Source: Hyphomicrobiales bacterium
Lineage (GTDB): Bacteria > Pseudomonadota > Alphaproteobacteria > Rhizobiales > Rhizobiaceae
Length of the DNA stretch: 64,000 nt
Direction of reading: 5' to 3'
Assembly (NCBI GenBank): GCA_900465685.1
Contig: UEGR01000014.1
Span: 145,926 to 209,925, forward strand
Shown: positions 55,964 to 64,000 of the stretch, piece after piece
How the letters are laid out: each line of letters opens with the position of its first letter
Numbering within the stretch: the first letter of the stretch is position 1
The notes under the pieces: generated by a model
Database searches by the model: none
Told to the model about the DNA's origin: nothing
Seen by the model: the letters and a program-made list of their open reading frames with translations, nothing else
Translations under genes and position numbers: made by a program

Positions 55964-56899
55964 TTACAAGCCGAGGCCGGCCTTCACTTCAGCGAGTGCT
56001 GGCTTGCCGTCAAAAGTATTGAAACCGTCGAGCCACGCGTCGAGCTGCGCCGGGTTCTCCTTGATCCATTTCGTGACGGCATCTTTGGCTTCCATCCCGT
56101 CATTGAGGATCATGTTCATCATGGTGCTTTCCATCTCGGTCGTGAACTTCAACTTTGACAGAAAATGCGACACATTCGGGCAGTCGGCTGCATAGCTCTT
56201 TCGGGTCAGCGTCTCGACCGTGGCGGCACCGTCATTGGGACCAAAGAGATTATCGCCGTTCTCCAGATAGGTGAGCTTGTAGCGAATGTTCATCGGATGT
56301 GGGGTCCATGCGAAGAACACCACCGGCTCGTCCTTGCGCACGGCGTTTTGCACCTGTGACAGCATGGCCTGTTCGCTCGATTCCGCCAGTTGGAAATCCT
56401 TGAGATCGAAATTGTTCTTCTCGATCATCGACTGGATCGTTGCATTGGCGCTGCTGCCCGCTTCGATGCCGTAGATTTTTCCGCCGAGCTGGTCCTTGAA
56501 TTTTGCTATGTCGGCATAGGTCTTGATGCCGAGATCCTTGCCCGTTGCGGCAAGACCGATCTTTGCATTTTCGAGATTGATACCGGCCTGCTCTATCTTC
56601 TTTCCTTCGAGATAGGGTTTGCGCGCTTCCTCCTGAAGCGGCATCCAGTTTCCAAGGAAGATATCGATCTGGCCATTTTCCAGTGACTGGAAGGTCACTG
56701 GTACTGAGAGAATTGTCGTCTGGGGCTGGTATCCAGCCTTTTCAAGCAAAAGCGATGCGAGCGCCGTGGTCGCGGTGATGTCGGTCCAGCCGACATCCGA
56801 AAATTTCGGCGCTTTACAGGATTCTGCCTCGGCTGCAAGAGCCGGAGCAGCGGACAGTATTGCGATACCCGCCACCAGCAAGTGATTGAGCTTCTTCAT
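55964..56899 (-). CDS. Orphan quaternary-amine ABC binding protein, CaiX/ChoX-like
   Basis: A 311-residue periplasmic protein with a signal peptide (MKKLNHLLVAGIAILSAAPA). The body matches the choline/betaine/carnitine binding family with aromatic-box Trp residues in DVGWTDITATTALAS, IFLGNWMPLQ and VFFAWTPHPMN. No permease or ATPase gene is adjacent, as with P. aeruginosa CaiX, an orphan protein next to the cdh genes that shares the CbcWV core transporter. ATG 56899 follows GGGGAGAG. Carnitine or choline is the likely ligand. Confidence 0.88.
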   Translation of the reverse strand: MKKLNHLLVAGIAILSAAPALAAEAESCKAPKFSDVGWTDITATTALASLLLEKAGYQPQTTILSVPVTFQSLENGQIDIFLGNWMPLQEEARKPYLEGKKIEQAGINLENAKIGLAATGKDLGIKTYADIAKFKDQLGGKIYGIEAGSSANATIQSMIEKNNFDLKDFQLAESSEQAMLSQVQNAVRKDEPVVFFAWTPHPMNIRYKLTYLENGDNLFGPNDGAATVETLTRKSYAADCPNVSHFLSKLKFTTEMESTMMNMILNDGMEAKDAVTKWIKENPAQLDAWLDGFNTFDGKPALAEVKAGLGL

Positions 56900-57233
56900 C
56901 ATCTCTCCCCTTTGTTTTTTGTTGGGAACAATATGATAGGGGAAACTGACAAAGTCACTTTACGATTCACGCATCATTATTGGCGGTTTACGAAGCTACT
57001 GCCCGGCGCAAAGCCCGATTGCCTGAACGAAGCGGCGCGTTCGGCGCCGTCTCACGACGGTGAGAAAATCTTGGTTAACACCCATGCCAGCACGCCAGCG
57101 ACGATGAGAGGCGACATGGTGTAGAAGACGTGCAATATGCGTGAACAGGCTGATGTGTGCTGATCTGGAAAGCATCGCCCGCGTGGGTAAATGCGGGCGC
57201 GAATTTGGTGAAATCTGTAGGCCAAAATGCTGC
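56900..57233. other. Intergenic region with no clear gene
   Basis: The promoter of the binding-protein gene should lie here. I see no convincing gene, repeat or strong hairpin. A 21-codon minus-strand frame at 57052-57117 encodes one hydrophobic span but has no good ribosome site. Confidence 0.4.
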
Positions 57234-57488
57234 CTATCGGACCAGTCTCAAGAGCGTCGATTTCTTGCCGAAGATCGCATCCGACGCGACAGAACCGGAT
57301 GAAAGACAGACCGTGTCTGATGTGGTGCGGCAAGCTCTAGTCGCAAAACGAAGCGCAGTTTCGCGGTCGGTAAACAATCCGCCGGTCAGGCCAAGTTGGT
57401 CAAAAACGACCCATTGGCCTCGCCTGTCCTGACCGATGGTAAATCTGGCTCGCTGTTCGGGGATAACAGTTTTCTGGATGCTGGTCAT
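57234..57488 (-). CDS. Small hypothetical protein
   Basis: An 84-residue frame starting ATG 57488, with AAGG about ten bases upstream. The middle, FTIGQDRRGQWVVFDQLGLTGGLFTDRETAL, looks like a small rhizobial orphan domain I recall as common but unnamed; the last 25 residues look unconserved. No signal peptide or membrane segment. It lies between the binding protein and the dapA-like gene, in the same direction. Function unknown. Confidence 0.6.
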   Translation of the reverse strand: MTSIQKTVIPEQRARFTIGQDRRGQWVVFDQLGLTGGLFTDRETALRFATRACRTTSDTVCLSSGSVASDAIFGKKSTLLRLVR

Positions 57489-57524
57489 GATGGTTATACC
57501 TTAAGTATCGTTTCAAGGAATGTG

Positions 57525-58487
57525 TCAGCGGGGAACGACCGCCAGCTGCTTACGGCTATTGTCGTCGGGGTCACGCAAAGCGATTGGATGCGTATCGGGA
57601 TCGAGCGCCGCAATCGCGCGGCGGATAGAGGCCGCGGTCTCGTCATTCGCCACGACAAGCGGTAACCGCACATCCGGCGACAGGCCGCGCGTGTGATGCA
57701 GCGCATATTTGATAGGTACTGGGTTGGTGTCTTGCTCCAGAGCCGTCAAGAGCGGCTTGAGTGCAAAGGCGAGTGAGCGCGCGCTACAGCCATCGTTGCG
57801 CTGGCAGGCATTGTGGATAGCGACCATTTGGGCTGGCACCACGTTCGAGATCACCGATATCGTGCCGTCACCGCCTTCCAGATTGAAAGCCGTGGAGGTC
57901 GCGTCATGGCCTGAAAGCTGGATAAGCCGACTTCCCATACGACGAATGAGACGCTTGGGGCGATCCAGATCGCCAGTGGCGTCTTTGATGCCGACGATCG
58001 CTGGGAGTTTGCAAAGCCGTTCGATTGTGTCCAGCGACAGGTCGACACCGGTTCGCGTTGGCACATTGTAGAGAATGATCGGAATCTGGGTGTTGTTGGC
58101 GACTGCCTCAAAGTGGCGATAAAGCCCTTCTTGCGAGGGACGGTTATAATAGGGTGTCACGATAAGCGCGGCATTGGCCCCGCATGCGGCGGCGGCACTG
58201 GTCAGGGCGATTGTCGAGAGCGTGTCATTCGTTCCTGTCCCGGCAATGACCGGCACGCGCCCGGCCGAAACCTCGACACAGGTTCTAATGAGACGGATTT
58301 TTTCGGCTGTGTTCAATGTCGGCGCTTCGCCGGTGGTCCCGCAGGGGGAGAGCGCATGGATGCCTTCTCCGATTTGCCAGTTTACGAGATCGGCAAAGGC
58401 GCGGTAATCGACTTCGCTATTGCGAAACGGCGTGACAAGCGCAGTTGTTACACCACGAAGCCTCGTTTTGAGTTCATCATAAGCCAT
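57525..58487 (-). CDS. Dihydrodipicolinate synthase family protein (DapA-like)
   Basis: A 320-residue aldolase-type Schiff-base enzyme. Active-site signatures of DapA are present: SPCGTTGEAPTL near residue 45, LYNVPTRTGVDLSL near 140, and the lysine of VGIKDATGD near 168. Dihydrodipicolinate synthase condenses pyruvate with aspartate semialdehyde in lysine synthesis; paralogues act on other 2-keto acids. ATG 58487 follows GGAG; the first 40 codons of the longer frame are not conserved. The C-terminus is about 25 residues longer than usual. Whether this is the lysine enzyme or a paralogue cannot be settled here. Confidence 0.85.
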   Translation of the reverse strand: MAYDELKTRLRGVTTALVTPFRNSEVDYRAFADLVNWQIGEGIHALSPCGTTGEAPTLNTAEKIRLIRTCVEVSAGRVPVIAGTGTNDTLSTIALTSAAAACGANAALIVTPYYNRPSQEGLYRHFEAVANNTQIPIILYNVPTRTGVDLSLDTIERLCKLPAIVGIKDATGDLDRPKRLIRRMGSRLIQLSGHDATSTAFNLEGGDGTISVISNVVPAQMVAIHNACQRNDGCSARSLAFALKPLLTALEQDTNPVPIKYALHHTRGLSPDVRLPLVVANDETAASIRRAIAALDPDTHPIALRDPDDNSRKQLAVVPR

Positions 58488-58656
58488 AATCAGTGGTCTC
58501 CGCGTTTCGGGTGGGTTCCCACCCTCGCTCCGGCGCAATCGAACCGGTGGCGATGCGCAAAACTTACGACCGGGCGCATATAAATTCGAGACGGACACCC
58601 CGTTCAAAACATTAAAAACCCATCAATGTCCTGTGGTGCTTTCATAATTTCTCTAA

Positions 58657-58721
58657 TTGCAAATGCTTATCATAATCATTCAACGCATTGATATTGCTTG
58701 ACAATTTTTCCAGTTGCAAAT
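58657..58721 (+). promoter_or_regulatory. mntP promoter region with repeated TTGCAAAT
   Basis: TTGCAAAT occurs at 58657-58664 and again at 58714-58721. TTGACA (58698-58703) can be a -35; the second TTGCAAAT falls in the spacer to a weak -10 near 58721. The repeats, with the AT-rich ATGCTTATCATAATCATT after the first, resemble manganese/iron-responsive Mur or Fur sites of alphaproteobacteria. Not provable by eye. Confidence 0.5.
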
Positions 58722-58728
58722 AGATAAG

Positions 58729-58887
58729 CCGCATCGGGGAGTAGCCACCACCGAAGCGCGGCCCATTATGGCGGCGCTGAGATCAAGTGGGATCACGTCA
58801 ACACAATCGCTGAAAAGCGTGGCGTGATCAGCCGTTCAACGGCCCGGCAAGACCGTGGTATCAGCCATCCGCCGACGGACGGATGGC
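58729..58887 (+). ncRNA. yybP-ykoY (manganese) riboswitch
   Basis: Conserved elements are in order: CGGGGAGTAGCC at 58735-58746, CGTCAACAC near 58796-58804, and GGCAAGACCG at 58846-58855. They are followed by the hairpin GCCATCCG/CGGATGGC (58864-58887) with CTTTGTT after it. It lies directly upstream of mntP, a known target of this manganese-sensing RNA. The 5' end is approximate. Confidence 0.88.
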
Positions 58888-58922
58888 CTTTGTTGCCCGG
58901 CCAATCCTCCGTCTGAGCAGAC

Positions 58923-59501
58923 ATGATGTCCCCCATCACGGTATTTTTTCTGTCCGTCAGCATGTCGGTCGATGCTTTTGCAGTTTCTGTCGGGCGTGGC
59001 ACCGCCTTGAACCGCCGCCGGCTTTCCGAGGCTTTGCGCACTGGCATCGTTTTTGGCGTTGTTGAAGCCATCACCCCGTTTCTCGGCTGGGTGGCTGGTG
59101 TTCTGGCGAGCGACTGGGTTTCGCAAATCGATCACTGGCTGGCATTCGGCTTGTTGTCAGCGGTCGGTCTTCATATGCTTTACACGGTGATCTGGCCCAA
59201 GGATGACGACGCAGATGAGACGCCTCAGGGCGGTTCGTTCCTCGTCTTGCTGGCAACGGCGGTTGGCACCAGCATTGATGCGATGGCTGTTGGCCTGTCG
59301 CTTGCCTTTCTCGGCATTGGGTTGCAGGGCATCATCGCGATTTCATTGGCCATCGGTTTTGCGACATTTATCATGTCCACGATGGGGCTGATGATCGGCA
59401 AGGCAATCGGCGCCAAGTTCGGCAAGTTTGCCGAAGTGGCAGCTGCCGTGGTGCTTTGTGCTCTCGGCACGTCCATTCTCTTTGAACATCTTTCGGCATA
59501 G
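58923..59501 (+). CDS. mntP: Manganese efflux pump MntP
   Basis: A 192-residue inner-membrane exporter with six membrane segments. The family's charged membrane residues are visible in [16 protein letters not shown] (first helix) and [16 protein letters not shown]. It lowers toxic cytoplasmic manganese. A yybP-ykoY riboswitch just upstream should turn it on when manganese is high. ATG 58923 or 58926 can serve as start. The next gene follows closely. Confidence 0.95.
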   Translation: MMSPITVFFLSVSMSVDAFAVSVGRGTALNRRRLSEALRTGIVFGVVEAITPFLGWVAGVLASDWVSQIDHWLAFGLLSAVGLHMLYTVIWPKDDDADETPQGGSFLVLLATAVGTSIDAMAVGLSLAFLGIGLQGIIAISLAIGFATFIMSTMGLMIGKAIGAKFGKFAEVAAAVVLCALGTSILFEHLSA

Positions 59502-59512
59502 GTTTGCAAAAA

Positions 59513-60115
59513 ATGACCTTGAGCAAGTTTCAATATTTCAGACGCCTTTGGGTTGGCGCAGCCGTGCTTCTCGCTTTTCTTGCACTGACGCAGGTAAAGT
59601 CTGCCTGGATCGGTGAAACCCACGAAACCATCGAGGTGGTGGGGCTCTTCCTCATTCTCGCGGGCATTGTCGGGAGACTGTGGTGCACGCTTTATATCGG
59701 TGGCAAGAAGTCGTCGGAACTGGTTCGTCAGGGACCCTATTCCATCAGCCGCAATCCGCTTTATGTCTTCTCGGCCATTGCCGCTGGCGGTGTCGGGTTG
59801 CAATCCGGCAGTGTTGTCGTCGGACTGATCTTCGCCCTTGGATGCGCGGTGCTGTTTCAGTTTGTCATCCGGCGGGAAGAAAAACACCTGGGTGGCATGT
59901 TCGGCGAGCCTTATGCAGCCTATCTGCGGGAAGTGCCGCGTTTCTTGCCGAAATTCTCCATCTATCGCGACTCGACAACCCTGGATGTCGTGCCACGTAG
60001 GGTCTATGTCACATTGATGGATGGGCTTGTGTTCTTCGCTGCCAAACCAGCTTTCGAAGCCGTTGAATATCTTCAATCATCGGGCGTGATCGACGCTTCG
60101 GCAGCGGTGTTTTGA
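59513..60115 (+). CDS. Isoprenylcysteine carboxyl methyltransferase-like membrane protein
   Basis: A 200-residue membrane protein with four to five hydrophobic segments and the C-terminal motif RREEKHLGGMFGEPYAAYL, typical of the ICMT/PEMT-like family that uses S-adenosylmethionine. RQGPYSISRNPLYV is the other family hallmark. Bacterial members act on lipids or small molecules of unknown identity. ATG 59513 is chosen over TTG 59504. It follows mntP closely and may share its transcript. Confidence 0.85.
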   Translation: MTLSKFQYFRRLWVGAAVLLAFLALTQVKSAWIGETHETIEVVGLFLILAGIVGRLWCTLYIGGKKSSELVRQGPYSISRNPLYVFSAIAAGGVGLQSGSVVVGLIFALGCAVLFQFVIRREEKHLGGMFGEPYAAYLREVPRFLPKFSIYRDSTTLDVVPRRVYVTLMDGLVFFAAKPAFEAVEYLQSSGVIDASAAVF

Positions 60116-60122
60116 CCCCGGC

Positions 60123-61565
60123 TTAACGCCAGAATTTCTTGGCATCGAGGACGTCATCAAGAGCGGCTTGAGCCTTATCGATCAACTGGCTCTTATCGGC
60201 ATAGAAGATCAGCTTCTGAGCCTCGGGCGTTTCTTCGATGCCATATTTTTTTAGAACGTCATGGCCTATCGCCAGATCGTTCAGGGCGCCCAGTCGGTCT
60301 TGCAGGGCCTCCATGGCCTTGTTGAAATTCTTATACCGGCGCAGTCCACGCTTGTCCGTGAAAAGCGGCGCGAAGAATTCCGCCGCATAACGCAGTTTCT
60401 TGGCGTCTTTGCGCGCCTCGTGCCTGTGCTCATCATCAATCCCGGAAAGATCGCGACCGTGCTGCTTAAGCTTCTTGCGCATCCGGTCGAGCGCTTTTGC
60501 CGCGAAATCTTCAACGGGCTTTTCGCAGTCCGGATGTTTGGCGTAATCACCGCAGAGCAGCCATTCGTTGAAGTCGAGCATCAGCGTTCGGCTGCGGGCT
60601 GAACCCAGTGCTTCGACAATCTCATCGTAAGAGCTCTTGCGTGCGGCTTCGAGTTTTTCTCGCAGCTCGCCATCGGTGGCCTTCAACAAAAGCACATCCA
60701 GATTGCGGGTCTCGCCAAGCGTATTGGCAAGCCAGCGGAATTCGTCTGAAAATCGCTTGGCGTTTTCATCGAGCAGAGGCTTGAACAGAGATAGCGCCGA
60801 GCGCAGCCGTCGCATGGCAACGCGCGCCTGATGTAGGCTGCCTGCATTGCCCCTTTGCAGCAGCAAGGTTTCGTTCAGCCGGAACTGGCGGAAACAGGAC
60901 AGCGCGATCATCCGGAAGCTCTCGCCAGCATTCAGCCGTTGCTCCAGATCGATGGCTTCTGCCTTCGCTGCGCTGCGCATTGCCGACAACAAACGGTAGC
61001 CGCGCTCCGATTTGGACTGAACACCGATCTTCACCGGCACAATGGCATTGACCTTGCGGGCCAGCGCGAAAAGCTGTCTCGGCTCTCCGCCTTTCAGCTC
61101 AAGCTCGATTTCATGAAATGGCGCTTGTCGGTCGCCCGCGATCACGGTGCCGGAATCGGCTGCCACTTCGATGCTCGTCGTGCTCTCGGTCAGGTTCCAG
61201 ATGCGGCGATTGGTGGCTACTTCAAACTGCACGACGAGATCACGCTCGATCGGACCGAACCGGTTGAGGAGAGGGCTGTTATAATCGAAAACGGGTATGC
61301 TCGTCTTGGCGGGGGTTTCCCACTCGGATCTGGCGAAAAGCGATGCGTTGGAGCCGGTCGCTTTCACGGTCTGAATGCTCTTGTCGCCGGACCGGCGGAT
61401 ACGCAAGGTGAAGCCATTATCGAAAAGCCGGCAATCGCCGGTGTCGAAATAAACTGAATGCAATTCCAGTGTCGCAGCTGGTTCTCCCAGAAAACTGGAC
61501 AGAGCGATCTTTTCAAGATCAGCAGGGGAAATTTCGAGCTTCAGTTCGATTTCGGCCAATGGCAT
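60123..61565 (-). CDS. CYTH-CHAD domain protein (inorganic triphosphatase-like)
   Basis: About 480 residues. The N-terminal CYTH domain (residues 1-200) has the metal-binding ExExK motif AEIELKLEI near the start and the barrel residues of triphosphatases. The C-terminal CHAD domain (about 210-480) is helical and His-rich (RVAMRRLRSALSLFKP, DDEHRHEARKDAKKLRYAA), likely binding polyphosphate. It resembles E. coli YgiF. A TTG at 61559 sits at better ribosome-site spacing (GAGGAG) than ATG 61565. It converges on the previous gene with only 7 bases between them. Confidence 0.9.
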   Translation of the reverse strand: MPLAEIELKLEISPADLEKIALSSFLGEPAATLELHSVYFDTGDCRLFDNGFTLRIRRSGDKSIQTVKATGSNASLFARSEWETPAKTSIPVFDYNSPLLNRFGPIERDLVVQFEVATNRRIWNLTESTTSIEVAADSGTVIAGDRQAPFHEIELELKGGEPRQLFALARKVNAIVPVKIGVQSKSERGYRLLSAMRSAAKAEAIDLEQRLNAGESFRMIALSCFRQFRLNETLLLQRGNAGSLHQARVAMRRLRSALSLFKPLLDENAKRFSDEFRWLANTLGETRNLDVLLLKATDGELREKLEAARKSSYDEIVEALGSARSRTLMLDFNEWLLCGDYAKHPDCEKPVEDFAAKALDRMRKKLKQHGRDLSGIDDEHRHEARKDAKKLRYAAEFFAPLFTDKRGLRRYKNFNKAMEALQDRLGALNDLAIGHDVLKKYGIEETPEAQKLIFYADKSQLIDKAQAALDDVLDAKKFWR

Positions 61566-61688
61566 ACTCCTCGTTGGTGGCCCCGACAACGCCCTCCCGA
61601 CTAAGTAATCGAATCTTCTGTCAGTCTCATGACGAAGATTATGCGAGATTCACTTAAGTCTCGAGCGTCGTGTTCTGTGTATTGGCTT

Positions 61689-62714
61689 TTACCAGCTTTT
61701 TTCGGGTGCGCGCGTGGCGGAATCCCGCAGGATCAGCTCGACGGGCCAAAGTTCGTGAATATCGCTGGCGGCATGCCCGTCGAGCATGTTCATCAGAAGG
61801 TCGGCGCAGCGCTTGCCCGCCGCTCGCATGGAAGAGCGTGTTGCTGTCAGTGACGGCACCATATTCTCCGCGCTCAGGAACGAGATCACGTCGTCATGAG
61901 CGATGACCGAAATGTCCTTGCCGATGGTCAGCCCGAGCGACCGCGCCGCCCGATAGATCCCGAGCGCCGTCATCATCGATCCAGCCACAAAGGCTGTCGG
62001 GCGCGGGGTGCGTTCCAGAAGCTTGAGCGCAAGGCGGTAGCCGATCTCGTCGGTGAAATCGCCATGCTCCACCAGTTTTGGATCGAAGGGGATGCCCCTG
62101 CTTTCCAGCGCCTTGCGATAACCTTCGTCGCGATGGAGTGAGAATGTGAAGCCATACCGCCCGTTGATCATCGCAATGCGACGGTGGCCGAGATCGAGCA
62201 GATGAGCCGTCGAGCGGCAGACTGCGCCTTCATTGTCGATGTCGAGCCATGCATGCGGAATGTCGGTTTCCGAACGCCCGTGTACCAGAAACGGCATGCC
62301 AAGTTCATGCAGCAGGCGAATGCGCTCATCATTCGGTTTTGGGGAGGATACGATGATCGCATCGACACGGCGACTGGTGGCGAGACGACGGCAAATCTGA
62401 ATCTCATCTTCCGAGCCATCGTGCGAAATGGGGCTGACAAGAATGTCGACTTCATCCTGACCGAGCCTCTCGGCCATACCGCGCATGAATTCGGCGAAGT
62501 GAAACTCGCTGTTGCGGCCCATCACAACGCCGATGGCTCCGGCGCGCCCGGTTGCGAGCCGCACCGCATTTTCATTGGGGCGGTAACCAAGGCGCACGGC
62601 TTCACCCATCACCCGCTTGCGCGTGCTCTCGGCGACTTCAGGATAGCCGCTTAGAGCACGACTGACGGTCGTGGCTGAAAGTCCCAGTTGTTTGGCAAAT
62701 TCGCGAAGTTTCAT
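61689..62714 (-). CDS. LacI-family transcriptional regulator
   Basis: A 341-residue regulator starting with the DNA-binding domain MKLREFAKQLGLSATTVSRA and a sugar-binding-protein-like sensor. It is divergent from a sugar-binding protein gene, so it should repress a sugar uptake operon. AglR/ThuR-type regulators of rhizobia are similar in style. Two near-identical motifs with central CG lie in the 366-base gap between the genes. Confidence 0.92.
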   Translation of the reverse strand: MKLREFAKQLGLSATTVSRALSGYPEVAESTRKRVMGEAVRLGYRPNENAVRLATGRAGAIGVVMGRNSEFHFAEFMRGMAERLGQDEVDILVSPISHDGSEDEIQICRRLATSRRVDAIIVSSPKPNDERIRLLHELGMPFLVHGRSETDIPHAWLDIDNEGAVCRSTAHLLDLGHRRIAMINGRYGFTFSLHRDEGYRKALESRGIPFDPKLVEHGDFTDEIGYRLALKLLERTPRPTAFVAGSMMTALGIYRAARSLGLTIGKDISVIAHDDVISFLSAENMVPSLTATRSSMRAAGKRCADLLMNMLDGHAASDIHELWPVELILRDSATRAPEKSW

Positions 62715-62826
62715 TTGGTATGTCGAGTTTAAAGGCAGGCAAGGCGGCGGATTATAGCCGCTTCCTTGCGATTAACAATCGGCTCGCCGCTCGAAGGCGG
62801 CGTGACTAATTATCATTGTGCAACAA

Positions 62827-62841
62827 ATCCAAACCGCTTTC
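62827..62841. promoter_or_regulatory. Candidate LacI operator, copy 1
   Basis: ATCCAAACCGCTTTC, with a central CG as LacI operators need; it differs by one base from a second copy at 63023. It lies about 115 bases upstream of the LacI start. Confidence 0.6.
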
Positions 62842-63022
62842 AAGTTTGTTTCAAAATGAAGCAGGAAATTGCTGCTGTCACTGAGGGCGTTGAATTTTTA
62901 GAAAAAGTGGGTATGCCAGTAACCAATTGAAATATATACAATTTACGAAGAAAGTTATGGCGGCGTGCGATCTGTAAGAATCTGTCGCTTGACAGGAATG
63001 CGGTCCTCTGCAACTTTTTACC

Positions 63023-63037
63023 ATCCAAACCGTTTTC
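63023..63037. promoter_or_regulatory. Candidate LacI operator, copy 2
   Basis: ATCCAAACCGTTTTC lies 43 bases before the sugar-binding-protein start, where a repressor would block transcription. It matches copy 1 at 14 of 15 positions. Confidence 0.65.
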
Positions 63038-63080
63038 GATTTTAATAATCCGCTTACAGAATGGATGGGAGGAGGGAACA

Positions 63081-64000
63081 ATGAAACCATTAAAGGGTGT
63101 GCTCGCTGCCTGTTTGGCATTGGGCTTTGCAACGGTCAGTGCGCAGGCTGTCGAGATTTCTCTTGCTGCCAATGCGACCGGCAACAATATCAAGTTCTTG
63201 CAGGACCAGATCGTCAAGTTCGAGAAGGATACTGGCAACAAGGTCAATATCGTGACCATGCCGTCGTCCTCGAGCGAGCAGTTCAGCCAGTATCGTTTGT
63301 GGCTGGCCGCAGGCAATGCGGATATCGACGTCTATCAGACCGACGTGGTCTGGGCGCCGCAATTGTCCGACCAGTTTGTCGATCTGACCGAGGCTACCAA
63401 GGATGTGACGGGAACGCATTTTGCGTCGATCATTGCGTCGCAGACCGTTAATGGCAAGCTGGTTGCCCTGCCGTTTTACACGGATGCGCCGGCATTGTTC
63501 TACCGCAAGGATCTTCTCGAAAAATACAGCAAGCCGGTTCCCAAGACCTGGGATGAAATGACGGCAACTGCCAAGGAAATCATGGACAAGGAACGGGCTG
63601 ACGGTAAGTCCGATCTCTGGGGTTTCGTCTTTCAGGGCAATGCCTATGAAGGGCTGACCTGCAACGCGCTTGAGTGGATCAAGTCGTCCGGCGGCGGCCA
63701 GATCGTCGAAGCGGACGGTGCGATTTCGGTCAACAATGAAAAGGCAGCCGCAGCGATTGAACGGGCCAAGGGCTGGATCGGTTCAATCTCGCCGCAAGGC
63801 GCGCTTGCCTATCAGGAAGAGGAATCGCGCGGTATCTGGCAGACCGGCAATGCCGTCTTCATGCGCAACTGGCCCTATGCCTATGCGCTGGGCAACAGCG
63901 CAGATAGCGGGGTGAAGGGCAAGTTCGATGTGGCGCCACTGCCTGCTGGCGCTGATGGCGATGCGCCATCGTCTACGCTCGGCGGCTGGAACCTCGCCGT
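63081..64000 (+). CDS. Sugar ABC transporter substrate-binding protein (partial at right edge)
   Basis: The frame runs from ATG 63081 (after GGAGGAGGG) off the right edge, giving at least 306 residues. A signal peptide (KPLKGVLAACLALGFATVSA, cleavage after AQA) precedes a family-1 (UgpB/MalE-type) binding protein with FEKDTGNKVNIVTMPSSSSE, DVYQTDVVWAPQL, LPFYTDAPALFYRKDLLEKY and WNLA near the edge. It is divergent from a LacI regulator. A trehalose, maltose or other oligosaccharide ligand is likely; the permease genes should follow outside the window. Confidence 0.92.
   Translation, partial: MKPLKGVLAACLALGFATVSAQAVEISLAANATGNNIKFLQDQIVKFEKDTGNKVNIVTMPSSSSEQFSQYRLWLAAGNADIDVYQTDVVWAPQLSDQFVDLTEATKDVTGTHFASIIASQTVNGKLVALPFYTDAPALFYRKDLLEKYSKPVPKTWDEMTATAKEIMDKERADGKSDLWGFVFQGNAYEGLTCNALEWIKSSGGGQIVEADGAISVNNEKAAAAIERAKGWIGSISPQGALAYQEEESRGIWQTGNAVFMRNWPYAYALGNSADSGVKGKFDVAPLPAGADGDAPSSTLGGWNLA

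Noticed and set aside
57052-57117. 21-codon minus-strand hydrophobic peptide
   Set aside because: Single hydrophobic span, no clear ribosome site, no neighbour that supports it.

Overview
The window reads as chromosomal DNA of a free-living alphaproteobacterium of the Hyphomicrobiales, most likely the Brucella/Ochrobactrum group. This is inferred from protein style and gene repertoire: eukaryotic-type glutamine synthetase GSII, nrdHIEF behind a cobalamin riboswitch, an Atu4866-type protein, and many LysR/LacI/GntR regulators paired with transport or redox operons. Coding is dense, and most genes have clear purine-rich ribosome sites. I see no rRNA, tRNA, CRISPR array, insertion sequence or prophage.

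Layout. 1-5.5 kb: end of an unknown protein, then a sigma-54 activator (AcoR type), a perfect -24/-12 promoter with a palindromic activator array, a butanediol-dehydrogenase-like enzyme and a flavin monooxygenase. 5.5-8.4 kb: LysR with a divergent DUF4865 gene and a 48-residue membrane protein, then glnII with a -24/-12 promoter. 8.7-14.2 kb: exported amidohydrolase, AI-2E-type permease, arcA and arcD. 14.5-21 kb: LysR, an alpha/beta-hydrolase-fold protein that has lost its whole catalytic triad, and a two-gene RND efflux pump. 21-24.5 kb: asparaginase, amino-acid permease and a GntR regulator preceded by a 17-bp perfect inverted repeat. 24.6-29.7 kb: YnfM-like exporter with divergent LysR, an ABC exporter and an SDR.

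29.8-34.3 kb: class Ib ribonucleotide reductase nrdHIEF, preceded by paired NrdR boxes and a cobalamin riboswitch. 34.4-40 kb: LacI regulator, a 20-bp perfect operator palindrome, a polar amino-acid ABC transporter, a D-2-hydroxyacid dehydrogenase and a small protein. 40.4-44.3 kb: three-subunit membrane gluconate-type dehydrogenase (Tat subunit, GMC flavoprotein, triheme cytochrome c), followed by a palindromic intergenic repeat. 44.4-46.5 kb: LysR, SDR and Atu4866 protein. 46.5-51.6 kb: AT-rich gap and a Csu-type chaperone-usher fimbrial operon. 51.6-52.4 kb: two DUF1801 genes.

52.5-56.9 kb: carnitine-to-glycine-betaine cluster made of a dehydrogenase-thioesterase fusion, a BKACE enzyme, the regulator CdhR and an orphan binding protein resembling CaiX. 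57.5-58.5 kb: dihydrodipicolinate synthase-like gene. 58.7-59.5 kb: yybP-ykoY (manganese) riboswitch and mntP. Then an isoprenylcysteine-methyltransferase-like protein, a CYTH-CHAD protein, a LacI regulator and, divergent from it, a sugar-binding protein cut by the right edge. The clearest unusual items are the triad-less hydrolase beside the efflux pump, the two-layer control of nrdHIEF, several perfect operator palindromes, and the fused carnitine enzyme.
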